Assembly (NCBI GenBank): GCA_947498765.1
Contig: CANMLG010000027.1
Coordinates: forward strand, 1 to 61,646
Source of the DNA: an uncultured Aquimarina sp.
GTDB lineage: Bacteria; Bacteroidota; Bacteroidia; Flavobacteriales; Flavobacteriaceae
Length of the DNA: 61,646 bases
Direction of reading: 5' to 3'
Shown here: positions 19,573 to 28,056 of the stretch, one piece after another
Layout: every line of letters begins with the position of its first letter
Position numbering within the stretch: the stretch's first letter is position 1
The notes under the pieces: model-generated
Seen by the model: only the letters and a program-made list of their open reading frames with translations
What the model was told of the DNA's origin: nothing
Databases searched by the model: none
Translations under genes and position numbers: made by a program

Positions 19573-20345
19573 AAAATTCATTAGGACAACGAGTGAAAAT
19601 TCAGATGGGTTTAGAATCTGAAGAAGAAAGAAAAAAAAGAGTTGCGCAAGAAAAAAAATCAAATGAATCAGCAAATAAATATTTTGATTCACTTCAGAAC
19701 AAAAATAGACCACGTCCACTACCCCCTATCTCAACTTTGTGGATTAAAAAACAAATTTGGATTGAAGGGAAACAATATTTTTCTAAACAGAATAGATATT
19801 TTGAAGTTGATGCCGAAAATAAGCTCTTTTTAGACATTATTTCAAAATACTTTGCCAATGATATTGAATTTGAAAAAATAACCAATGGAGAGCTCAGAAA
19901 AGGGCTTCTAATTTATGGTCCATGTGGAAGTGGAAAATCATCCATCTTTGATATTGTTCGAATCATCAGTTTAAAATATAATTTAAAGCAGATTTACTTC
20001 AAAAATACATCTGTCCACACTGTAATAAACGAATTCAACAAGGAGAGTAAATCAAATGAAAAATTTGGAGGTGAATTAGTTGTCGAAAAATACTCTAGAG
20101 GAGCAATTCATTTTGATGATTTAGGCACAGAAAAAATGGTTCAATCTTGGGGTATAAAAGAAGACTTATTCGATCGCATTTTACAAATACGATATAATAA
20201 TTTTAAAGAACGTGGTCAAAAAACATATGTCACTACAAATATGACTATCCAAGAAATTCAAAAAAAATATAGCCCGCAAGTAAAAGACAGGCTTTTTGAA
20301 ATGTTTAATATGATTCCTTTGGGAGGAAATACTCGAAGATTTTAG
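19569..20345 (+). CDS. DnaC-like P-loop ATPase
   Basis: A 258-residue AAA+-type ATPase. Walker A is GPCGSGKS at residues 117-124; Walker B is IHFDDLG at 180-186; the sensor-like TYVTTNMTIQEIQKKY and the arginine-finger region VKDRLFEMFNMIPLGGNTRRF complete a DnaC/IstB-type core. The N-terminal region (EEERKKRVAQEKKSNE) is charged and helical. It is coupled to the HTH protein upstream through an ATGA overlap. It is likely a helicase loader for the element, or a mobilisation accessory ATPase. Confidence 0.7.
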   Translation: MKNSLGQRVKIQMGLESEEERKKRVAQEKKSNESANKYFDSLQNKNRPRPLPPISTLWIKKQIWIEGKQYFSKQNRYFEVDAENKLFLDIISKYFANDIEFEKITNGELRKGLLIYGPCGSGKSSIFDIVRIISLKYNLKQIYFKNTSVHTVINEFNKESKSNEKFGGELVVEKYSRGAIHFDDLGTEKMVQSWGIKEDLFDRILQIRYNNFKERGQKTYVTTNMTIQEIQKKYSPQVKDRLFEMFNMIPLGGNTRRF

Positions 20346-20402
20346 AGCTAAAAAATCAAACAATCAATTATTTAAAAAACTAGAAAAAAGTATTAATTAA
20401 AA

Positions 20403-20570
20403 ATGTATCGAACGATACATGCTTATACGAAGTGTAGTACAAACTACACTTCCTACGGAAGCTGGTTTGCTTTTTTCTTGCAGAAAAAAGTGTTTTTAAT
20501 TCTCAATCGCAAGCGATTAGAATTAAAAATACAGGATGAATTTTGCCTAAAGTCAAAACCTATTTCATCC
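20403..20570 (+). other. Candidate oriT: cluster of five perfect hairpins
   Basis: Five inverted repeats in 168 bases: ATGTATCG/CGATACAT (20403-20420); GAAGTGTAGT/ACTACACTTC (20429-20452); CTTTTTTC/GAAAAAAG (20470-20490); a nested 11+6 bp arm at 20493-20529 (outer TTTTTAATTCT, inner AATCGC); and GGATGAA plus TTTTG paired with CAAAA plus TTCATCC (20534-20570). It lies directly before the relaxase gene, where transfer origins usually lie. An open frame of 62 codons crosses it but has no protein-like character. A replication origin is the alternative. Confidence 0.6.
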
Positions 20571-20609
20571 TTCAATTCTAAAAAATTTTAAACATAAAAA
20601 TCGATAATC

Positions 20610-21267
20610 ATGAGCTACGCTATAATGCGCGTTATGAAAATAAAAGGAGACATGAGAGGTATCGGAAAACATATTGATCGAGCTTCTAATGGTGAAACAG
20701 AATCTCCTCAAAAACGCAAATCCTAAAGAGGTAAATAATAACATCCATTGGGATAAAAACGGAATTAGTTTCACTCAAAACGAATGGACACAATTTACTA
20801 AACACAATCCACTAAATAATAGAATAAATAACAACATAAATGAACGCTATAAACTTGATCGAAAAATCAGAAAAGATGCCGTTAAGGCAATTGAAATAAT
20901 TCTTACTTCTGATAACCAAAAGATGAATGAAATATTCAGTAATGAAGACTCTTATAAATCTTGGATTAATGACAATAAAGAATTTGTTGCCGAACACTTT
21001 GGAGGAAATGAAAATATAGTTTCAATGCATTTGCATACTGATGAAACAACATATCATATGGAAATTGTGATTACTCCTATTACTCAAGATGGCAGACTTA
21101 GTGCCAAATCTTTCATAAACGGAAAAAAAGACCTTTCTAAAATGCAAACTGCTTATGCTAATAAAATGGAAAGGTATGGAATGATCAGAGGCGAAAAAGG
21201 AAGCAGCGCAAGACATCAAAAGCCTAATAAATTTAAAACAAAAAACCATGAACATAATCGCAATTAG
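20610..21267 (+). pseudogene. MobV-type relaxase, frameshifted near the N-terminus
   Basis: The frame from the ATG at 20610 begins MSYAIMRVMKIKGDMRGIGK, the typical MobV/Pre start, and continues to about ETESP before a stop at 20724. The rest of the relaxase continues in the next frame (from about 20704: NANPKEVNNNIHWDKNG to the end at 21267). One extra base near the run CTCAAAAACGC (20706-20716) explains the break. The rejoined protein would be about 218 residues, a bare relaxase domain. Its metal-binding motif is HTDETTYHME, with Glu where many relatives have the last His. A downstream start (20674) would lose the catalytic N-terminus. The shift could be a mutation, a sequencing error in the A5 run, or recoding. 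Confidence 0.75.
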
Positions 21268-22693
21268 CATTTTAGCCATTACATTGTATTTAATTTTTGC
21301 AAATAAGAAAATACAAATTTTAAATCTTACAGATAAAAATAAATACTTCTATTTAAAATCAAAAACTAAAAAATATTTAATAAAAAATCTATTCAGAGGT
21401 ATTATAGGAATTGGTGGTGCCGGATCGGGAAAAACATTCTCATTAATAAACCCTTTATTATCATTTTGCATTAAGCATATGGGGGTTATGTCTTTTGATC
21501 CTAAAGGAGATTTATCACCACTAATCAATAATGCAGCAAAAAAGGCAAACAAACCAATTATAAATTTTTCACTTGATCAAAATCTAGATCAAATTAATCC
21601 ACTAACATTATGTGAAGATAAAAGTGATATAATTGACTTTTCCAGCTACTTCTTAAGTGGTATTGTAGGTATTCCCCAAAATGACAATGCTAAATACTTT
21701 TTCAATGCAGGAAAATCGGTTTTAACGGGTGTAATTATTTTTCTCAAAAACAAAGGAGAACAATTTACTACGATACCACATATAATTGCCGTTTTTTTGA
21801 GTATTGATGCCGAGGGATTAATTAGAATGTTATCATCGGATGAAGAAGCAAAAAGAAGCGCAACAATTCTACTAAGTGTTAGAAAAGATCCAAAACTATT
21901 AGGAAGTATAATTTCGACATTTACAGCCTTTTTTAGTTCTCTAGACACTCCTAATATTTTTAAAAGTTTAGTTACTACGGACAAATTAAACTTACCTAAT
22001 AACCCAAAACAGCCTAGTGTTTTAAACTTAATATTTAATCTTCAAAAAAGAGATTTATATACGCCTATTTACAGTTCTATTGTTGGAATTGTTCTCAAAA
22101 AAATGAATAAACCTAAGCAATTTAAAAGTGCTGTTATAATTGATGAATTTACATGCTTATCTATACCCGATTTTCAAAATATACCTGAAACAGCTAGAGA
22201 TAATAAAATAGCCACATGTATTGCTATTCAAGATTTAAGCCAACTAATCACTCGATATGGAAAAGAAGTGGCTTCTTCTATTGTTTCTAACATGGGGAGT
22301 CAATTTCTATTTCGCTCTACAAACCCTGAGACATTAAATCATTTTCAAAATATGCTGGGCACTCGAGAAAAAAAGCAAAAATCTATTAATGTTTCTGATT
22401 TCAGTTTAAAAAGCTCTAAAACATTTAGTCAAGCCGATAAGAATATAATTAATAACGAAAGCATTATAAATTTTGAACCAGGGCAATGTTTTGGAGTGAT
22501 AGCCGAAGGAAACCATAGGCTTATTGAAGCTGATAGAATAAATGGAAATCATTATACCAAAAACCTTAGTAATAATGAATTTTCATTTAAAAAAGCTAAT
22601 GACCATATGACTGTTTACAAACAGGTATATGACGATATAAAACTTCTAATTAATGGCTCAAAAGGTCAAGCTCCTAAAAAATTTAATCTATAA
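21248..22693 (+). CDS. Type IV coupling protein (VirD4/TraG-like ATPase)
   Basis: A 481-residue coupling ATPase that would hand relaxase-bound DNA to a secretion channel. It has an N-terminal membrane segment (IIAISILAITLYLIFA), Walker A GGAGSGKT (residues 56-63), the FDPKGD motif after it, Walker B VIIDEFTCLS and the C-terminal FRSTNPET region. It is shorter than conjugative TraG proteins (often above 600), in line with mobilizable elements. The start overlaps the relaxase end by 20 bases, so the two are made together. No partner secretion genes are seen here, so it must use a helper system. Confidence 0.85.
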   Translation: MNIIAISILAITLYLIFANKKIQILNLTDKNKYFYLKSKTKKYLIKNLFRGIIGIGGAGSGKTFSLINPLLSFCIKHMGVMSFDPKGDLSPLINNAAKKANKPIINFSLDQNLDQINPLTLCEDKSDIIDFSSYFLSGIVGIPQNDNAKYFFNAGKSVLTGVIIFLKNKGEQFTTIPHIIAVFLSIDAEGLIRMLSSDEEAKRSATILLSVRKDPKLLGSIISTFTAFFSSLDTPNIFKSLVTTDKLNLPNNPKQPSVLNLIFNLQKRDLYTPIYSSIVGIVLKKMNKPKQFKSAVIIDEFTCLSIPDFQNIPETARDNKIATCIAIQDLSQLITRYGKEVASSIVSNMGSQFLFRSTNPETLNHFQNMLGTREKKQKSINVSDFSLKSSKTFSQADKNIINNESIINFEPGQCFGVIAEGNHRLIEADRINGNHYTKNLSNNEFSFKKANDHMTVYKQVYDDIKLLINGSKGQAPKKFNL

Positions 22694-22698
22694 CTATC

Positions 22699-23196
22699 AT
22701 GAGTAAATTAATTCCATATTTCATCAAACTACTTTATCTAATTTTAATAATATATCTATTAAACTATTTTTTATTAGGTGTAACATTAAGCTTGGATTTT
22801 TTAACCAAAATCAATAAAATATGCATAGTAAACTTTGTACTTGTTATAGCTGTAATTTTAAAATTACTCCTGAACATCACTACTTTCTTAAACTTTAAAA
22901 AAGTAGAACAATTTGGTTGGATTAAAACATTCATATTTACAGCTGCAATAGACTTATTTATACTGATAATACCATTCGCAGTAACTGCAACTAGTTCTCT
23001 TTCCGAATTTCTGAATAACGATAAAATATTTGATCAAGCTCTACTAAACATTAAAGGAATTTACAACAGTGACTATAGCTCATTAACTCCTATACAAAGT
23101 GCTTTTTTCAAATCATTATTTGCATACATAATTATAGTATTAATGATCGTCATTCATTTCTTATCAAAATACAAAAAACATTCAAAAATCACATAA
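22699..23196 (+). CDS. Small integral membrane protein of the transfer region
   Basis: A 165-residue protein with four predicted membrane segments (about residues 8-30, 40-62, 75-98 and 135-157) and a larger loop before the last (SSLSEFLNNDKIFDQALLNIKG...SLTPIQSAF). I do not recognise the family. It starts 5 bases after the coupling protein and is followed by TraO-like and TraQ-like genes, so it is probably part of the transfer module, but this is only context. Confidence 0.6.
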   Translation: MSKLIPYFIKLLYLILIIYLLNYFLLGVTLSLDFLTKINKICIVNFVLVIAVILKLLLNITTFLNFKKVEQFGWIKTFIFTAAIDLFILIIPFAVTATSSLSEFLNNDKIFDQALLNIKGIYNSDYSSLTPIQSAFFKSLFAYIIIVLMIVIHFLSKYKKHSKIT

Positions 23197-23238
23197 TCAA
23201 AATATTACATCAATTAATAAACACTTAAAATTTACATT

Positions 23239-23964
23239 ATGAAAAAACAATTTATTTACATTTTAGCTTCAATTACCACATTTGTTGCTCATTCTCAAAG
23301 CAATTTAGATGATGAACAATTTGAAAAAAAAATTCAAGAAAATTTAGACATTCAAATTGATTTATTGAAGGCTTATAACAATCAAATTTTAAAAGAAGTT
23401 GAACAGCTAAAACGAGAATATGGATCAAAAAAATTAAACTCTAAAAAGATCAGCAAAAAAAAGGAAACACTCAAAAAAAGCACTAATGCAAGTATTGAAA
23501 CGATTTTTGGCATATCTGAAAATCAAGGCTTAGTGAATCTAACAAATTTTAATATTGAAATAGATGATAAAAAAAATAAAGGTCTTGAAATGGGTTTGTT
23601 TATAGATATCAATGATATTAAAACACAGGGATTAAATGTTTCGAGCGAAGTATTCATCTTTAATTTAGGATACACGAATCAGATTAATTTTTTAAGTACA
23701 AAATCTAGAAATATAACTACTAGATTAATCATAGGTGGATCGATTGGAACCGAAGTTCTTAATGATGAATCAAAATTGCTCCCTAATGGCGCTATTCTAG
23801 AAACAGAAGGAGGTATCATTTATGGTGGGTATGCAGGAGCTGCTATAATTTTTAAAATTAACCATCATTTTTCTGCCATTGTCCGTAACTCAATTTTTTT
23901 AACAACCAGTGATACTTCTTTATACAAATTTATAGTTGGAGCTGGCTTACGATTTAACTTTTAA
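23239..23964 (+). CDS. TraO-like outer-membrane conjugation protein
   Basis: A 241-residue secreted protein. A signal peptide (MKKQFIYILASITTFVAHSQ) is followed by a Lys/Glu-rich coiled coil (about 22-90), then a beta-strand-rich half ending in Phe: TTRLIIGGSIGTEVLNDESK, IIYGGYAGAAIIFKINHHFS, FIVGAGLRFNF. This half resembles TraO of CTnDOT-type conjugative transposons, including the YGG segment and terminal amphipathic strand. The extra coiled coil is not part of TraO as I know it. It is followed by a TraQ-like lipoprotein, the same relative order as traO and traQ in CTnDOT (traP is missing). The assignment is from remembered family patterns. Confidence 0.6.
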   Translation: MKKQFIYILASITTFVAHSQSNLDDEQFEKKIQENLDIQIDLLKAYNNQILKEVEQLKREYGSKKLNSKKISKKKETLKKSTNASIETIFGISENQGLVNLTNFNIEIDDKKNKGLEMGLFIDINDIKTQGLNVSSEVFIFNLGYTNQINFLSTKSRNITTRLIIGGSIGTEVLNDESKLLPNGAILETEGGIIYGGYAGAAIIFKINHHFSAIVRNSIFLTTSDTSLYKFIVGAGLRFNF

Positions 23965-23983
23965 CCTTATAAAATTTCATATT

Positions 23984-25051
23984 ATGCATTTACACAAAAA
24001 AATAATCTCTCTTTTAGCTTTAATACTATTTCTAAATAGCTGTGATAAAGAAATTAATATTATAGAGTCATTTCCCTTTGAAGTTTCTATAACAGGCAAC
24101 AAAAAAATATCATTGTCAGAGTCATTAAATAGCCAAATTACTATAAAACCAGAAAGGCTTGTTAATGGTACTACATATTCGTTTTCTTATTTTTCTGAAG
24201 GAAATGGAGCATACTCAATTGATGGAAATATAATTCCTGAAGGCAAAGAATATGAACTAGACTCATTAGTTCAAAATTTGACATATACCCCTACTATTGA
24301 TGGTAAACACATTGTAAATTTTGATTTTAAAGATAGTAATGGGAATACGGAAAAAGCAGAATTAAATTACTCTGTAAGTAAAGACATCACTGACTTTGAT
24401 TTCTTGTTTGAACCAGTTTCTGAAATAAATACAGTTGGCAGTTCTGTAAATTTAGTATTAGATATTACCCAAACAAGTAATGAATCATTAAACTACACAA
24501 TGGATATTAGAGGACAAAGTGGTGAACTTATCTTTAGAAAAAAAGAATCTATTCCTGGATATATAAATAACATCAGTAAAGGCCGTTATAACTTATCATT
24601 TATTCCAACGAGTGTAAGTAATAATGATTTTGTTGTTACTCTTTCTGCATCAAATGGCATTAGAAAAACTAAGCGAGTTAAATTTAAATCTACTCCTGTA
24701 GAATTTGATTTTAATTTATCTAAAAGCAAAATATTTTTATCAAATAGTATTTCAAATGAATTGGTTAGCATTACACTTGATAGACCTACATTAAAAGAAT
24801 TAAGAGTACAACCTAATTACTATTTAACAATACAAACAGACACTAATAATATTTTTTTGAATGGAAAGTATTCTTTTGGAAGTATTATACCATTAAAAGA
24901 ATTTACTGGTATAACAAACGAAACATTCACATATAGTTTTAATAGAGCAGGTCGTTCAAATAAATTAATTGGTGGTAAAATTACCTTTATAATAAATAAT
25001 GATACTGGATTTAAAATCAGCAAATCTATTGATGTTGAAATCCTTGAATAA
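23984..25051 (+). CDS. TraQ-like (DUF3872-type) lipoprotein
   Basis: A 355-residue lipoprotein. The start at 23984 gives a signal with lipobox (LILFLNSC); a longer frame opens inside the TraO-like gene. The mature start CDKEINIIESFPFEVS resembles TraQ of Bacteroides conjugative transposons, which also continues with one Ig-like domain. Here about three such beta-sandwich units follow (roughly residues 30-125, 130-220 and 225-350), making it much longer than TraQ. It is probably a periplasm-facing or outer-membrane structural part of the transfer apparatus. The triplication is seen as repeated strand patterns, not exact sequence repeats. Confidence 0.6.
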   Translation: MHLHKKIISLLALILFLNSCDKEINIIESFPFEVSITGNKKISLSESLNSQITIKPERLVNGTTYSFSYFSEGNGAYSIDGNIIPEGKEYELDSLVQNLTYTPTIDGKHIVNFDFKDSNGNTEKAELNYSVSKDITDFDFLFEPVSEINTVGSSVNLVLDITQTSNESLNYTMDIRGQSGELIFRKKESIPGYINNISKGRYNLSFIPTSVSNNDFVVTLSASNGIRKTKRVKFKSTPVEFDFNLSKSKIFLSNSISNELVSITLDRPTLKELRVQPNYYLTIQTDTNNIFLNGKYSFGSIIPLKEFTGITNETFTYSFNRAGRSNKLIGGKITFIINNDTGFKISKSIDVEILE

Positions 25052-25121
25052 ACAAACCTAACAAAACCAACTTAGCTTTTTCTGCTTCGGTAAATTTCTG
25101 TTAAGGCTCATACTTCGCACT

Positions 25122-25295
25122 TATCAAAAATATTATCTCGCTTCAATGCCCTAAGTTGGTTTAAAAAACACATTACCTTATTCAAATTCACTCTGTAATT
25201 AAATAAAAAGGTAGGACACATCGTCGGCTGCTAAACCACCCACTTCGTAGTATTAGTTTTGGTAGATTGGGGCTGCGCGCTCCGCTTGCTAAATA
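25122..25295 (+). repeat. Imperfect direct repeat, left copy
   Basis: Shares ordered blocks with 25964-26160: TATCAAAAATATTATCTCG, then CTAAGTTGGTTTAAAA, then ATCGTCGGCTG, then GCTTGCTAAA. The two copies flank the two-gene toxin-antitoxin-like unit at 25311-25921. Confidence 0.75.
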
Positions 25296-25310
25296 ATCAA
25301 TAGAACAATC

Positions 25311-25673
25311 ATGAAAGAAAAAATAAAGATCAAAGGCTTAAAATCTCAATTAAAAATAATGGAAGGAGAAGCTCAAGCTTTAAAAATCAAATTAGCTAAC
25401 ATCCAAAAGGAATATCATTTAAAGCTTAAGATTATCAATGAAATAAAAACTGAAATTGATAAATTTAACTTGAGCAATACTATTGAAATTTCTGATCACG
25501 CTATAGTACGATATACCGAACGTGTTTTAGGCTATGATATAGATTACATAAAAAAACAAATTTTAACAACCGAGATACAAGAATTAATCGAAACTTTAGG
25601 AGGTAACGGGAATTACCCAAATAAGGACTTTAAAGTAGTTGTAAAAAATAATACAGTAGTAACTATTGTTTGA
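25311..25673 (+). CDS. Coiled-coil protein with DUF4258-like C-terminal domain, probable toxin
   Basis: A 120-residue protein. The first 65 residues are a Lys/Glu coiled coil (LKSQLKIMEGEAQALKIKLANIQKEY). The last part (ISDHAIVRYTERVLGYD...GGNGNYPNKDFKVVVKNNTVVTIV) resembles the small RelE/BrnT-like DUF4258 group, which share an IS-x-HA-x-x-R-x-x-ER opening and a final beta hairpin. Paired 8 bases later with a HicB-like gene, it is likely the toxin of a toxin-antitoxin unit. The long coiled coil is unusual for that group. Confidence 0.5.
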   Translation: MKEKIKIKGLKSQLKIMEGEAQALKIKLANIQKEYHLKLKIINEIKTEIDKFNLSNTIEISDHAIVRYTERVLGYDIDYIKKQILTTEIQELIETLGGNGNYPNKDFKVVVKNNTVVTIV

Positions 25674-25681
25674 ACTAAAAA

Positions 25682-25921
25682 ATGGATAAAATAAAGACAA
25701 TTATCATTTCTGTAGAACAAGATGACCAAGGAACCTATTGGGGGAATACAGAAAATATTCCTGGAGTAATAACCTCTTCAGGGAAAACGCTTTCTATATT
25801 AAGGAAATCATTAAATCGAGTTTATTTGGATTACTATGAGTTGGCTCTAGAATTAAATGAAAGTTACATAAATCAACTACCTGAAAAACCTGTTTGCGAA
25901 TTTATAAAAGTTAGCAATTAA
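25682..25921 (+). CDS. HicB-like antitoxin
   Basis: A 79-residue protein with the HicB partial RNase-H-like fold: IIISVEQDDQGTYWGNTENIPGVITSSGKTLSILRKSLNRVYLDYYELA. The expected acidic and Gly positions are kept. It lacks the DNA-binding C-terminal domain seen in longer HicB proteins, so it probably does not regulate transcription itself. It follows the DUF4258-like gene by 8 bases; the pair is framed by a direct repeat, suggesting that it moved as a unit. Confidence 0.65.
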   Translation: MDKIKTIIISVEQDDQGTYWGNTENIPGVITSSGKTLSILRKSLNRVYLDYYELALELNESYINQLPEKPVCEFIKVSN

Positions 25922-25963
25922 TAGTTACAAATGCGATTCTTGTATAATAAATCACAAGTACAA

Positions 25964-26160
25964 TATCAAAAATATTATCTCGATTCAATACTCTAAGTTG
26001 GTTTAAAATACATTATCATTTTTTAAATTTATGATACAATTAAAATTTTAACAGGTGTAAAACTACTATTAAATAAAAGATAGGACAGATCGTCGGCTGT
26101 TTATACTCTCACTTTTCAATATTATAGCAGATTAGTACTTTTCGCTCTGCTTGCTAAAAT
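25964..26160 (+). repeat. Imperfect direct repeat, right copy
   Basis: The second copy of the element at 25122-25295, with the same ordered blocks and scattered substitutions and indels. Its end touches the stop of the membrane-protein gene at 26162. Confidence 0.75.
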
Positions 26161-26161
26161 T

Positions 26162-26656
26162 TTAGTTATCTAGAATAGTTTTTTTTAATGTTCCTAATAC
26201 CTTATTATGTGTGAGAAAGCCTAAATTAAATGTTATAAAAGCTGATAACAAACATAAAATAAATGCTTGAAAAAGCATATTCTCAATAGAAATCATATTT
26301 TTTAAATTCATTTCAAAAAAAGATCTTGTTGCCGAATACAATACTACACACATAGATACAAGTAATTTTAAAACACTAACAAAAGGTTTCGGCAACTCTT
26401 TGATTTCAAAAAACTTACCATAGAAAGATTCTATCGCTAATTTCATACTAATCAGAATAAAATAATTAAGTATTTTTCTAAAAACAAGTATTAATATTGT
26501 TAGGAAATAATAATAATAAACCACTTCAGTATTTATAATTTCATGAAGTATTAGGTAGGAAATAAAAGTTGAAATTGTAAATATTAATAAGTTTTTAAAG
26601 TAAAATATTAGTTTGTTTTTTATAGCAATTATTTTATTTTTTTTCATGAAAAACAT
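26162..26656 (-). CDS. Four-helix membrane protein of unknown function
   Basis: A 164-residue protein, the only minus-strand gene in this part of the element besides 28768-29091. It has about four hydrophobic segments: LLIFTISTFISYLILHEI, YYYYFLTILILVFRKILNYF, FVSVLKLLVSMCVVLYSA and AFILCLLSAFITFNLGFL. The start may be Met1 or Met4 (26647). I recognise no family. Lying among toxin-antitoxin and small orphan genes, it could be an immunity protein against a membrane-acting toxin; this is speculation from context. Confidence 0.55.
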   Translation of the reverse strand: MFFMKKNKIIAIKNKLIFYFKNLLIFTISTFISYLILHEIINTEVVYYYYFLTILILVFRKILNYFILISMKLAIESFYGKFFEIKELPKPFVSVLKLLVSMCVVLYSATRSFFEMNLKNMISIENMLFQAFILCLLSAFITFNLGFLTHNKVLGTLKKTILDN

Positions 26657-26874
26657 TTTTACAAAATCAATTTATAACAAATCATATTATTTAAATAATT
26701 CAAATAGTTATTTCTACATATTGAAAACACTTAGGAACAACCTTTTCTAAGTAATTTTTCAAATAAAAAACAAAAGTTTCAAATTTAACTCGACCTATTT
26801 AACGTAAACATTTTTACGTTAATTCGTTAATTCGTTGTACATTAAGAAAAAAAGTCAAATTAAAAAATATAAAT

Positions 26875-27096
26875 ATGGGAACATTTTCAAAAGAAAGAAT
26901 TAATGTTCGAATCAACAAAGAAACTAATAAGATTATCACAGAAAATAGTATTATAGTAAAAACACTAAAGGATAAGAAAATTTTTGTAGATGTTATTTTA
27001 AATCCTGCGATGCCACATGAATACTTAAAACAGACTCAAAACGAATCTAAAAAATTCACATTCATCAATAAACATAATACTAACAAAAGCTCATAA
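26875..27096 (+). CDS. Small hypothetical protein
   Basis: A 73-residue basic protein (FSKERINVRINKETNKIITENSIIVKTLKDKKIFVDVILN) with two or three predicted strands and a disordered Asn/Lys-rich tail. The family is not recognised. The upstream stretch carries repeated TTAATTCG/TTTTACGTTAATTCG words (about 26810-26835) that may form its operator. It lies at the left edge of the small-gene array. Confidence 0.4.
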   Translation: MGTFSKERINVRINKETNKIITENSIIVKTLKDKKIFVDVILNPAMPHEYLKQTQNESKKFTFINKHNTNKSS

Positions 27097-27143
27097 TTTT
27101 TTTTGTTGTAGAAAGTAATATAATTAGGAGTTCAATAAAATGG

Positions 27144-27341
27144 ATGAAAAACAGATTACTAAATGGCGAAATGGTAGAGTTATCTAATCAAGAAGATTTA
27201 ATAACACTATGGTTTCAAAAAAAGACAAATAATTTTTATTTAATGCTAAATGAAAAAGTTATTAAGGCTACCAAAACTTGGAAGCCCATTCAAAAAAAAT
27301 TAGATGATTTCAAAAATCTAGCAGAAACTAAAGTTCAATAA
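27144..27341 (+). CDS. Small hypothetical protein, probably frameshifted at its start
   Basis: A 65-residue protein (LLNGEMVELSNQEDLITLWFQKKTNNFYLMLNEKVIKATKTWKPIQKKL) of unknown family. A boundary repeat precedes it with ATG at 27140 in another frame (MDEKQITKW...), and a decayed array unit at 28714 also begins MDEQIKS. The original start may therefore have been 27140, with a later frameshift. The last codons, GTT CAA TAA, are part of the next boundary repeat. Confidence 0.45.
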   Translation: MKNRLLNGEMVELSNQEDLITLWFQKKTNNFYLMLNEKVIKATKTWKPIQKKLDDFKNLAETKVQ

Positions 27342-27353
27342 AACGATTATAAT

Positions 27354-27989
27354 ATGAAATTTAATTTTAATAAGATTTTATTATTCATCCTAGCTTATTC
27401 TCTTTTTTCTTGTAATAAAACTGAATTAGACTCTAAAGGATTTAAACTTGAAGGAAAATCAATATTTTGGATAAAATATGGCGAATGGAAAAGTTATTAT
27501 AAAAATGGTGAATTATGGCAGGTTAATAATTTCAAATTCAATAAACCAGATGGAAAATATATTGCTTACTTCAGTAAAGAATATTTGAAACAAGAAGGAT
27601 ATGAATACCATAAATCAGTATCATACATTGGAAGTGATACAATAAAAGAAGTTTACTATGTTGATTATAAATATAACATTAAAATACAAGTTGACTCTAT
27701 AAATGAATTACCAATACAAGAAATAGGATATTTCAAAAAGGGTAAAGCAAATGGAATATTCAAGCTCTATTTTCATGATGAAAATACATTCACCAAGACT
27801 AAATTTGTCGACGGTGAAATTAAAGACGAAATATTAGAATATTATAATACCGGTCAGTTAAGGAGTAAGTGTAAGACAAAAAATGGAAAAAAAGATGGGA
27901 AAGTAAAAATTTACAACAAGGAAGGTAAAATGTTTGCTATTGAAACCTATGTTAATGGAAAAAAAACTGATTATGAGCGATTAAATTAA
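27354..27989 (+). CDS. YwqK/MORN-like repeat lipoprotein
   Basis: A 211-residue lipoprotein (signal and lipobox LAYSLFSCNK). The body is built of antitoxin-YwqK/MORN-type repeats: YGEWKSYYKNGELWQVNNF, KPDGKYIAYFSK, KGKANGIFKLYFHDE, EILEYYNTGQLRSKCKTKNGKKDGKVKIYNKEGK. Proteins of this type are often orphan immunity proteins to polymorphic toxins in Bacteroidota. It is preceded by a boundary repeat at 27330-27347, with the start 6 bases after the repeat. A similar lipoprotein outside the element at 39355 shows that the family is also chromosomal. Confidence 0.7.
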   Translation: MKFNFNKILLFILAYSLFSCNKTELDSKGFKLEGKSIFWIKYGEWKSYYKNGELWQVNNFKFNKPDGKYIAYFSKEYLKQEGYEYHKSVSYIGSDTIKEVYYVDYKYNIKIQVDSINELPIQEIGYFKKGKANGIFKLYFHDENTFTKTKFVDGEIKDEILEYYNTGQLRSKCKTKNGKKDGKVKIYNKEGKMFAIETYVNGKKTDYERLN

Positions 27990-28056
27990 GAAATATCTAA
28001 ATAGTTAGTACTAAAGAAAAGGGAGAATAAATACAAATTAAAAGTTCAAATAAACG

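Noticed and set aside
20403..20591. 62-codon frame across the hairpin cluster
   Set aside because: The DNA is explained by back-to-back inverted repeats; the translation has no protein-like features.
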